From Crambe crambe (Eukaryota > Porifera > Demospongiae > Poecilosclerida > Crambeidae): DNA of 64,000 nt. How positions within the stretch are numbered: the stretch's first letter is position 1; every line of letters starts with the position of its first letter. This document shows positions 49,050 to 59,338 of this stretch, one piece after another. A program made the position numbers and the translations under genes. The notes below the pieces were generated by a model, which was not told where the DNA came from, ran no database searches, and saw only the letters and a list, made by a program, of their open reading frames with translations. Where the stretch lies: contig OZ004596.1 of NCBI GenBank assembly GCA_963924555.1, positions 3,234,139 through 3,298,138 of the forward strand, given 5' to 3'.

Positions 49050-49291
49050 AATTATGAACTTGCATAGTTACTCTCTGAATAAAGAACCAGACTTCTTCAA
49101 AGAAGCCAAGTTTCTTGTTGATCGATTTCATTGGTCCAATCATACAGGTAAATGATATGTATTTCTTTCTTATCTTTTTACTTTGTACTCTATGTGTAGG
49201 ATGCAGTTGTGGATATAATCTGGGTGCTTATTCTAGTATCAATACTCGGGTAGTAGAACAGGAATGCTCTCAAGAATCAAGTCTTCTTTAG
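49050..49291 (+). pseudogene. KDZ-type transposase fragment
   Basis: Two exon-like blocks, about 49053-49147 and 49200-49291, are joined by a 52-nt GT..AG intron in frame. The translation is KEPDFFKEAKFLVDRFHWSN then HTGCSCGYNLGAY and NTRVVEQECSQESS, ending in TAG. The spaced RFHW..N..GCS.GYNL pattern is what I recall from KDZ (Kyakuja-Dileera-Zisupton) transposase-like proteins of invertebrates. Only about 65 codons are left, and the 5' side is split by the 89-bp hairpin insertion. Confidence 0.5.
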
Positions 49292-49683
49292 CATACATGA
49301 CCCCATAAATTCTATCTTTGGTATATGATCAAAAGTCAGTTTGCAAAGGATTCCTTATTGTATTACAGATTCTAGCTCGAGGCACCTGGACTAGATTCCT
49401 AGCTTGGAGCATCATGCTCTATTCAACCCCAAATGCTGGATTCCTTGCTTGCTGAATTCCATCGATTCTAACTGCCACAGTGGACTACCATACTTGGATT
49501 TAGCCAACAGATTCATTATAGATTCATAATTGATTCAACTTCAGTTCTGGCGCAAGGTCACACTTCATTTTGATGGATTCCTTAGATCTCCATCCATTTG
49601 TGAGATCCAAATCATTTCTAGATAAAAAAATATACTAACTGTGAAAAGAGAAGGACCGGGCTCTATTGTTGGGCACCAGACTG

Positions 49684-51295
49684 CTCTAATTAGAGAACCA
49701 AACTAAGATACTCTTGAGAATATCTGTACTCCATGTAATTAGAGTTGACATCCTGTGATGGAATCAAGTTAGAATCATGATAGAATGGGACCGGGCTCTA
49801 TTGACTGGGAGATCACACTATAAGAAACCCTTGAGAGTCTCTGTCTCACATCTGTATGGTATTTCGGAAACTATAAGCATAATAATGTTGTCACAGGTTG
49901 ATTGGGTGAGTAGAAAGGTTGTAACAAGATTTGACTTGTTAATGTCCAAGTAACAGGTAATATTGTCAGTGAATGAGTCTGTGACAGATTTCACAAAAAG
50001 ATCACATAACATTATGTATTACACTAGTGATTTTTTCCTCCACAATGCTGGAAATCAGATGTCTGCTCCCCGGAAGCGTAGTTTTGATCCTAGGAGGGTC
50101 AAATCATGACACCAGGACCTTTACACAGTACTCTACCACATACCATATGGATGGGAAAATTAACCCTGTCTAAGCTGATTACATGGCATACCAATACAAG
50201 GGGAGCATACATACCCAATCCCAATGTGATTGAAATAGAGCTGATATCATGCACACCTATCATGAAGGCCAGCTCTAAGTGAATATACTCCATACCCCTG
50301 AACAAATAAATTGCTTAGCACAGAGAATTAAATGTACCAAAATCAACAGAAGGAATATGAATCTGGGGATCCTATGTCCCCATACTACATATTATTACTA
50401 TTCTAGTTTAGAAGACCACCACTTTTAGAAGCTGAACCTTTTAGTTTGTACCTAACAGTGCATACACATCCATAAACGTTGATGTCAAGACTTAATTCTC
50501 TGTGCTAAAACAACAGTTACTTGTTCTGGGTATGGGGTATAATTAGTTAGAGCTAACTGACTACTTTACCATGTAGGGAGGACCTGTTCCATTAGAGGAA
50601 CAATACCCCCAATCATGATAGGTGTGCATGATATCATCTTGATGCAGAGCTAGGGCTCTACTTTTACTTCAATCACATTGGGATTGGGTAGGTATGCCCC
50701 CCTCTCCCCCCCCCCCCCCCCGGTATGCCATGTAATCAGCTTAGACAGGGTTAATTTTCCCATCCATGAAGTATGTGGTAGAGCACTGTGTAAAGGTCCT
50801 GGTGTCACAATTTGACCTTCCTAGCATCAAAACTACGCTCCTGGTGAGCAAAAATCTGATTTCCAGCATAGTGGAGGAAAAAAACACTACGGTGTAGTAC
50901 ATAATGTTATATGATCTTTTTGTGAAATCTGTCACAGATGCATTCACTGACAATATTACCTGACATTAATAAGTCTGTTGTCACAGCCTTTCTACTCACC
51001 CAATCTACCCATGACAACATTATTATGTGTTAACCCCTTATGGTTTCCGAAATACTCTAGCTACAGATGTTTGAGTGTGCAGGTCTGAAAATTGTTTGCA
51101 TGCAGTACAGAGACTCTCAAGAGTGTCTTAGTACTATCTCCCTAATTAGAGCAGTCTGGTCCACACAATAGAGCCCGGTCCAATCCGGTCCTTTTCTATC
51201 TAACTTGATTCCATCACAGGATGTCAACTCTGATTAGCTACATGCAGTGCAGATATTCTCAAGAGTGTCTTAGTTTGGTCTCTCTAATTAGAGAG
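49684..51295. repeat. 1.6-kb imperfect palindrome (foldback element)
   Basis: The left arm at about 49684-50335 is repeated in inverse orientation at about 50490-51295. Example pairs are AATGTTGTCACAGG / TGTGACAACAGACTT region, CATCCTGTGATGGAATCAAG / CTTGATTCCATCACAGGATG, and ACCCAATCCCAATGTGATTG / CAATCACATTGGGATTGGGT. Pairing continues inward to GCACAGAGAATTAA / TTAATTCTCTGTGC, leaving a loop of roughly 155 bp. The right arm carries a C16-type run (about 50705-50722) inside one of the paired regions. No coding capacity was seen. Confidence 0.9.
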
Positions 51296-51578
51296 GATGG
51301 AGGGTTATTTTTATAGAGTGTAGGTACTTTTAGGTTGTCCTTTCTGCGGTCTGGGAGGGTAGGATTTTAGGTATCTTGTACCATGTGGCTGTAAAGTAAG
51401 GGAGAGAAAGTACACCCCCCATTTTCTACACCCCTGGGCTTTTGTTGAGAGGTTTGTCCTCTTTCAGAGTGTCCTTTATCAGAGGTTACATTGTAATGTA
51501 TGATTGATAGCCTGGTGCCTTGATCGGTGGAATATTCAACAGGGAATCCAAACCAAGTTGAATTTATTTATTAGCTAA

Positions 51579-52092
51579 CTAATAAAATAATAGCAGGTAT
51601 AGAAATAATGTCCAAGGGAATGCTTCATTGAGTTCTTTCCTTCTTTCTCCATGATCATAAAGAAGTTCCTCACCAACTTCAATATCTCTAGCAGCCTTTA
51701 AACCCAATCATGGCTGGTCATTACCAATACTAACTTTGGTATAAACATTAGGATTCCGTTTTGAATGATTCGACATCCTCCCGATACCATCACTTTTGGT
51801 AGAGTCAATGCTATTAGTATAAGATCAATTAATTGTCACTGTAACCTGGTATTCACAGAAACTTACCATAGTTTAAAGTGAAATAATACATATAGCAACC
51901 AATATCCTTCTGTTCTAATACTCCTGTTCTCTAACTTTGGCTTCCTTAAAGAGAAATGCACTCTCCTGCATATTCACACAAAAGTTCATCTTTTATAAAC
52001 TTTTTGGTGAACACCACTCCTCTTCCTTTCCCATCAATAGGAACCACACTAAGTCCGTCTTCGTGTTTAGCCAATATTCTATCGATATCCAT
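51579..52092 (-). pseudogene. KMT5A-like SET-domain pseudogene
   Basis: Reading minus from 52092: HEDGLSVVPIDGKGRGVVFT and LCEYAGECISL, then a frameshift into KEAKVREQEY, a stop, another frameshift into DIGCYMYYFTLNY, and a splice donor at about 51867. After an acceptor at about 51807 it reads IDSTKSDGIGRMSNHSKRNPN and, after a stop, KAARDIEVGEELLYDHGERR. Order and wording match the SET domain of KMT5A (SET8/PR-Set7, H4K20 monomethylase): GKGRGV, CEY, GCYMYYF, RLINHS and GEELLYDYG. The intron is kept, so it arose by DNA duplication, not retrocopying. At least two frameshifts and two stops make it nonfunctional. Confidence 0.8.
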
Positions 52093-52192
52093 CTTTTGCT
52101 ACAGTATAGAGGTAATTGATTATGATCAAAGCAGTGTGTCAACCTTCTCTTTTCTTCACCTTTATCTCCTGTGAATTATGTAAAACTTGTGC

Positions 52193-52800
52193 TCTAAATT
52201 GAAGGAAAATAATGTACTATTATGTTATGTAGGTTTATTACAGTGTTCATAAATAATAGTTGTGTGTAAGAACTTAACTGGATATGGAACTGGTTTCAAT
52301 GCAATATTATTCAGTGCCGGCCAGCACTGCAGCAACTTATTGATTCTTTTTACAGCCTCCAATGCATATTGAGGTAAACTTCTAGAGGCTGAGTCCAAAA
52401 CAAAGGCTCTTAAAAAAGAAAAGAGGTACGTATGGGTTGATTTAGTATAGTTTGTTGAATGTCTTACAGATAGATGTTCTTCTGGACATACACCTATAAG
52501 GATCCAGTGCCAGATCTCCCTGGATACATGTACGTTTATAATGGCAGTAGCTAACTATCTTATCTTTCTGTCAGTCAGTCAGTCAGTCAGTCATACATAG
52601 TAGCTATCAGTGTTATCTATCTCCGAATCCCATACTTGGGATGACAAGGAAAAAGAAGATAATCATGGTGGATATCAAAAAATCTGTTTGTATTTATGAA
52701 CTTTCTCTTGAGCTCCTTGGAGTCACAGTTCTCATTTAGACTGGATATTGTAAGCCAGTGCTCCTAAAGTACATAATTATGAAGAGAAGGGAACATTAGA
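52193..52800. other. No gene recognised
   Basis: A 60-codon minus-strand open stretch at about 52420-52240 (ASRSLPQYALEAVKRINKLL) has a splice-acceptor-like start but no recognised homologue. It might be the last exon of a decayed gene related to the SET pseudogene. A (GTCA)n run lies at about 52570-52592. Confidence 0.3.
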
Positions 52801-52804
52801 AAAT

Positions 52805-53350
52805 ATCCATAGGCAGGGCTGGATCCAGGATTTTAAGATAGGTGGGGTTGCAGGACTAACATTGGACCATGAGGGAAGGAGCATAGTTATTAGGAGGACC
52901 CATGTGGGCCGTTCACTGGTACTCAAACTCAAAGTGACACATGTAACAAATCACAGCACTGGAGTTATCTAATATATGTGACCTTGAAAATGTAAGCCAA
53001 AGATATCTTCGAAGTGACATGTGCAAGGTCATAGGTGTGATTGTTCAGGAAATCACAGTTAGTATGCACCAAGTTATCCAATGTGTGACCTTGAAAGTGA
53101 AAGCCAAAATGAATGTGTCATGTATAATTTAGATTGTTTGACCTTCTTAGTTTAGTTAGTCCACACATGTAACATGTTCTCTCTTCTAATTACACTACTT
53201 TAGAGGAGAAACACAAGTTGTTAAAGAAAAATAGACATGGCTAAGCAAGTAGTTAGGCATGGTCAAATTGCATTTTCATTTTATAATAGCTTGGGAACAA
53301 AAAGGGAGGGTTGCAACCCCCTCAACCCCACCCCTGGATCCAGTCCTGAT
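52805..53350. mobile_element. ~540-bp MITE with GGCTGGATCCAGG-type ends
   Basis: The left end has GGCAGGGCTGGATCCAGGAT and the right end, inverted, ATCAGGACTGGATCCAGGGG. The interior is non-coding and includes a direct duplication of the phrase AGTTATC..AATATGTGACCTTGAAA (about 52965 and 53070). Confidence 0.6.
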
Positions 53351-53989
53351 AGGAGTTTCATACTTTTTCCGCAGGGATCTGTGGAATCTTGAATTCAATT
53401 TCGAAACAAACTTTTTCTTTGTTTAATATTTATGATTGTAGCTACATGCTTAAATTTTGTCAACCTCACTATATCTTTTGTACATATGGATTCTGATCAT
53501 GAATAATACTTTACCTAGCTCCTTAATTAATACACACCTGAAATACATTCATCTTTCTTTTCCAGTTTTGGCCAAAGGGGTGCTGTCAAGCTCAGGGACA
53601 GGACTCAGATTTTCTCTTTTGCTCATGATGACTATAGCTATGACTGTAGCTATAACTAACTAGCTAGACTGTTAAATATGGCAGGTGGCGAACCAGAGCT
53701 CCTCCTTTCTTTACAGAACTGTGTGAAGTAATATTGTGGTTCCTTAGCAGGACCTCAATGAGTACTTTGTACAAAAGTCTTAGAGCCTTGCTAGCTAGTG
53801 TGTTCAACTGCTGGTCTATCAAGCTTCTTAGCATCTGTCATTATATCTTTGCCAATATAGAACAACAAAAGTTCTGTGTAATGAAATTGCAATAATTAGC
53901 TATAGCTCCTTAAGATCTTTCACAAATCTAGAGATAATTTCTAAGGAGTAATATAGCTAATTCCTCAGCATTGTTGTGACCTAGGGCCA

Positions 53990-55530
53990 AAGGAGAGTCA
54001 TGACTAGGTCTGTAAACTCACAATAGAGTCAGTTACTCTATTTAATGTGATCAAAGAGGAAAATTGAGCATGGTCCTTAGCTGGGTCTTATAGTATGAAT
54101 CCAAATGACTGATTAGGTCCATGAAATCACAATAGAGTAAGTTACTCTATTTGATGTGGTCACATGTTTGATACACCCTCATACAAGAGGAAGATTGAGC
54201 ATGGTCCCTTAGCTGGTTCCTATTGTCCGATGGCCACAGGAGTAGGTCCGTGAAATCGTAATAGCTAGTTTATTTAATGTCTCGTACAGGAAGATGGTCC
54301 CTTATAGCTGCAAATTACCATAAGTCAGTATTTAAAGTGGGCATATATGCATGTGAATAGAATAACACACCCTTGTACGTACAGGAGTAAATTGAGCATG
54401 GCATAGTCCCTTAGCTGGTTCCTTAGCATCAACGTTTGAGACCCACAGGAGAGTTATGATTAGGTCTGTGAAATAACAATAGAGTGTGTTACTCTATTTA
54501 ATGTGATCACATGTTGAATATACACTCTCGTACAAGAGTAAAATTGAGCATGGTCCCTTAGCTGGTTCCTTAGCATTGTTATAGATCCAAATGACCTAGA
54601 CCCACAGGAGAGTCATGATTAGGTCTGTGAAATCACAATAGAGTGTGTTACTCTATTTAATGTGATCACATGTTGGATATAGAGTAATATAACCTTGTAC
54701 AAGAGGAAAATTGAGCATGGTCCCTTAGCTGGTTCCTTAGCATTGCTATAGATCCAATGGACCTAGACCCACAGGAGAGTCATGATTAGGTCTGTGAAAT
54801 CACAATAGAGTGTGTTACTCTATTTAATATGATCACATGTTGGATATAGAATAACATAACCTTGTACAAGAGGAAAATTGAGCATGGTCCCTTAGCTGGT
54901 TCCTTAGCATTACAAATGACTTAGACCCACAGGAGAGTCATGATTAGGTCTATGAAATCACAATAGAGAGTGTGTTACTCTATTTAATGTGATCACATGC
55001 TGAATATAGAGTAATATACCCTTGTACAAGAGGAAAATTGAGCATGGTCCCTAGTTGGTTCCTTAGCATCGCTATTGTCCAATGGACAAGGAGAGTTGTG
55101 ATTAGGTCCAATAGAGTGTGTTACTCTATTTAATATGATCACATGTTGAATATAGAGTAATACACCCTTGTACAAGAGGAAAATTGAGCATGGTCCCTTA
55201 GCTGATTCCTTAGCATTGCTATAGATCCAAATGACCTAGAGCCACAGGAGAGTCATGATTAGGTGTTTAGAGTGTGTTATTCTATTTAGTATTGGCACAT
55301 GTTGCATATGGAGTAATGGCTTCGTAGAGGTGCATGGTCCCCTAGTTGTTGATTTTTTGCATATCCAAATGTCTGAGAGCCATGTCACAGGAGTTTTGAT
55401 TAGGTCTGTGAAGTTATAATACACTCTCGTACAGGAGGAAAATTGAACAGGGTCATCCCTTAGCTGGTTCCAAAGCTTTGATGTAGATCCAACATCTGAG
55501 AGCCACATGATTACCCAGATATGTGAAATA
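53990..55530. repeat. ~160-bp tandem array, about 10 units
   Basis: Units start with GGAGAGTCATGATTAGGTCT at about 53992, 54105, 54239, 54449, 54612, 54774, 54933, 55088, 55245 and 55388. They contain GTGTGTTACTCTATTTAATG, TTGTACAAGAGGAAAATTGA and GGTCCCTTAGCTGGTTCCTTAG. The central units (54449-55240) are the most alike; the outer ones are eroded. Short frames inside are not genes. Confidence 0.9.
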
Positions 55531-55868
55531 ATAACTATTCTACCTTCATAATGATACAGAGTACGGTTCCTTGGATTGTTGCATATCCAAAAGGTATCTA
55601 ACGAATTGAGAACAGTAGCTCCGCTTATCTAGTGAAGTAGTATACTAGTAGTATCCTGCAACTCGATCCTAGTAAATGGAAAGTGCACGGTAGTTAACTG
55701 AGCCACGCCCCTAATTAAAGGTCCCTTAACGTCAGTTCCTAGCACAAAAAACTATACCAATAATAGATCACTTGCATAATAAAATACTTGGGTGAAAATC
55801 ATTATTAAAAATAGGTATATATAATCGTGAAAAAAAGAAAAAAAAAACAGTTCTAAAAAGCACTGAAA

Positions 55869-58800
55869 TTAATTTTTTGGGACCGCGACACCTATAATGA
55901 TTCCTATGACAGCTAAGATTATGATCAAAACCACTGTGATTATTACACAAACGATCCACTTCAGCTGCAGAAGACAAAGAAAAAGAGTGTATGAATGCAA
56001 TCATACTGAAATAGAAATCATTGATTCAGGGATTATGCCACAGACAAATTTTAAATGGGAAGTTGTTTTTTTATTATTATTACTGTTATTCTTAAGGACG
56101 GAATGGGATAGTTATATTTGAATGGAAAAAAAGTGCTCACTCTTCTATTTTTTCTTTGGAATTGGACAGCCACCCTGATTTCCTTCCGGCCAGTATCAAC
56201 ATGTACAGCTGCATTCTCCACATTATGTTCTATGCGATCAATCATTTCACCTTGCTCTTCTACTAACAAGGCCATGTCATAAAACATCTCATGGAGCTCC
56301 TAAAGTGAGAAATATAAAACATTACATACACATGGGTGTGGCATCTTTTCAAAAAAAAAAGAAGAAGATACCAATAGAGCACTGTATCATACCACTATGG
56401 GATTATGTATTCATGTATCAATAGGAGCGGCAATTTAGGGTTGTAGTATTATAGTACACTGACTGCATAATGGAACTGTTTTAACGATCTCAATTACAAA
56501 ATGTTTCATTTCAGGGATGGTTACATATCTGTTGCAGATGATACCATTTCAGGGTCTCCATTATTGAGGGGTTAGCATAAACATTTATTCTTATTCTTAC
56601 TCTGATATTTTCTTCAAGAAGCAATATCTCTTGATGACGGGCTTCAATCTCTCCAAGAGCTTGCCTCTTCTGGGCAGTATCTATTAAGATCTATAAGAAA
56701 TGAACAAACAAACAAACAAAAAACACGAGTTCACTCAATAGACCATAATCAGAATAAGAGTACCCACGTCTTGTGTGAAGATAGCTGGGTTATCTGATTC
56801 AATCATGTTTTCCACTTCATCTTCTGTTACTTTCTTTCCAGCTGCAAGTCAAAGATGCACTTGTGAAATAGTCAGAACATCATACTTCTAATGGAAGTGT
56901 GAGAGATCAAACTCACTGTATTTCAGCTGCCTCTGTATTCTTTCCTTGCAACGGTCTCTGTATTCTTCTTGCATATCGTTATACTCACTCATTACTTCAT
57001 GAAATTTTCGTGAGAGTGTCGAATACTGTGAAAATTTTCATTACACTTTTACTAAAACTTGCACACAGTATAGCTACTCCAAGCAGAGTCCTAATGGACA
57101 CTGTTACATACTTGAGCCTTCTTTATTCTGAAGTCTGCTGTGTTCCTGTTGGGACCCTGCTCTTCCTGCTCAATTTCACCTTTTAAACCTACAAGATTAA
57201 AGATCATATAGTAGTCAACCAGATCAAGGTGGTAAATCCCCTCCCCCAAATATACCGATGTGTGCTCTAAAAACACTATTACTGATATCCTCACGTTTGA
57301 GTCCTCCATGTACTTTATGCGAAATCTTCTTTATCTTAGTCATGAGGTCATTAGTTTCATCCTTAACCTCATTATTTTGAACAGATGCCAAGATGACATT
57401 GTGATTGTACTTGATCTTATCAACATACGAGTCTATTTGGGTCACTGACTTGTTCAGCTCATCCACCTAAATACAAACATAAGCACACTAACAGGTAGGC
57501 AGCATACAATGTAATGTGTGAGGTTGCTGGTTATTAGAAACATTCCAACCAAGCAACGACATGGATAATCAGCAGCTGCAAAAGGTCACCATTGCTACTC
57601 GCTCTCACTGTTAAGTACCATACCATAAATCTCCTTAACTACCAGTAGTAGCTAGGCCCACGTGTGATTAGTGGTCATAGCGTTCAGTGCATTGGTCAAT
57701 ATTTGCATGTTCTGCTTCTGTGTTATGTTATCTGATATCCTACTCCTTAGATACTTCTTTCCATATAATACCAAGAGGTAAGAGGAACCATAACGGTACA
57801 CGAGGCATAGGTTCTCATTATGTATACACACAGCAAACAGAAATTCAACCTTGATGAAAATAAATAGCTAACAGTAAGACCACAACAGAGTGGAATACGT
57901 TGCATGTTGCAAAGCAAGCCTTCTAATAAAGTCCTGGCTGGACACTCACCATAACAGAGAGCTGTGAATACAATTTTCTCAAACTGAAAGTGTGTGATTG
58001 AATGACAACCACAACATAGTAAAAACTTTCAAAACTTAATGCACATGTGCATGAATTGATCTTAAATGCAGAGAGAGAACTAGGGATATTATCATAACGG
58101 CTTTCATGCAAGAAACATCAAGTAAAGATCAAGCTCAGGTCAGGCAAAGGGAATAGTAGTTCACTAGCCCCCTGTTAGGCTACTGAACAATAGGTAATAC
58201 TGTTCTGAACAGGACTGCTTTAAAACCCAAGATAGGGTCAAGCAAAGTAGAATTATTATTTTTTTTCATCACTGCTTGCTTCCTGCAAAACACTGCTGCA
58301 TGCATTTTGGACACACCCCTCCATGCAGTGTTTATTCCTTTTTTAAATCATGTTTTGGCTATAGCCCTAGCTAGTTCATATTTCAAGATTGCTGTCGTTA
58401 TACTCAGTAACATGATGATGTAGCTACACCAGTTGGTAGATTGTCAACGTTGTCATGTCAGTACACGGTTTGTCATTGAATTTCAGAAAGTGAGTGATGG
58501 ATGAGACACAATAAATCTAGTTTGCTTGGCCTAGTTCCTGACCCTTAAAAAGACTTGATTCTACCACCTACTCACCTTTGATACACATACACACATAAAT
58601 AAATATTTCCGAATTGCAACCTCAGCACACATTTCAACAATGATTAGCACACTTTGTACAGCGTCACCACTACACCATTCAAGCTTCTAACATTATTCCT
58701 TCCAACACCATGTGAAAAAATTCACACAACTGACAATGAAACAAGGAAGTATATACCACACCACAAAACACATATCAGTGCCTCGTTAAAAACATACAGT

Positions 58801-59135
58801 GCTAAAGAATCCCCCGAGGAATTCTTCACCCATCTCTGTGTCTTCTTGATCTGGAACATATCCCTCTTCATAACGACTTTGCTGTTGCTGTATATTAAAA
58901 CAATACGAGTGCACTTAAGTTATGTGTACAGTGGATCCCTCTCTATGTATGTGGACTCCTAGTACACATATCAATATTGAGGGGTTCAACCTTTTAGTAA
59001 ACTAGTCATCCCATCATGAGAGAAACCCAGGCTGACCCTTCCCATGTCTTCCAAAAAAGTTGCATTAATTGCTAGCTAGTCATACCGTACCGAGTGTTTC
59101 AACTGTCCAATCCTATCCTTCATTTCAAACGCCAT
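55869..59135 (-). CDS. Syntaxin-1-type t-SNARE (gene A)
   Basis: Nine exons: 59091-59135, 58798-58887, 57295-57466, 57112-57188, 56917-57025, 56768-56841, 56601-56690, 56141-56299, 55869-55964; 303 residues (human STX1A 288). The Habc domain carries [20 protein letters not shown] and the hallmark [20 protein letters not shown], then [20 protein letters not shown]. The linker has [11 protein letters not shown]. The Qa-SNARE motif ([19 protein letters not shown] and [19 protein letters not shown]) keeps the zero-layer Gln in EEQGEMID. The C-terminal anchor is about 25 hydrophobic residues ([20 protein letters not shown]) ending at a TAA. It acts in plasma-membrane vesicle fusion. A tandem paralogue lies upstream at 61892. 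The class is syntaxin 1/2/3/4, and the exact subtype cannot be assigned in a non-vertebrate. Confidence 0.92.
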
Positions 59136-59338
59136 CGTGACTGTACTAGGAGGCCAAGCCCTTTCTACCTAGCTATATATCGAAAGTTAGTATACAGTAT
59201 ACAGTATACGTAATGAGTAATTACGTCATGGGACCAAACCCAATATAATATCGCGCGTGCGCGTACGGGCAACCGTACGCACTGAGCATGCGCAATAAAA
59301 ATAAAAGGCTGCCGAGTTCCTGGTAGGGGTACCCCCTA
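59136..59338. promoter_or_regulatory. Syntaxin A promoter region
   Basis: Contains a triple GTATACA repeat (about 59190-59211), ATTACGTCAT (CRE/ATF-like, about 59220-59229), a CG-rich CGCGCGTGCGCGTACGGG stretch and GAGCATGCGCA (NRF1-like) at 59284-59294. The CpG richness contrasts with the AT-rich surroundings. Confidence 0.45.
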
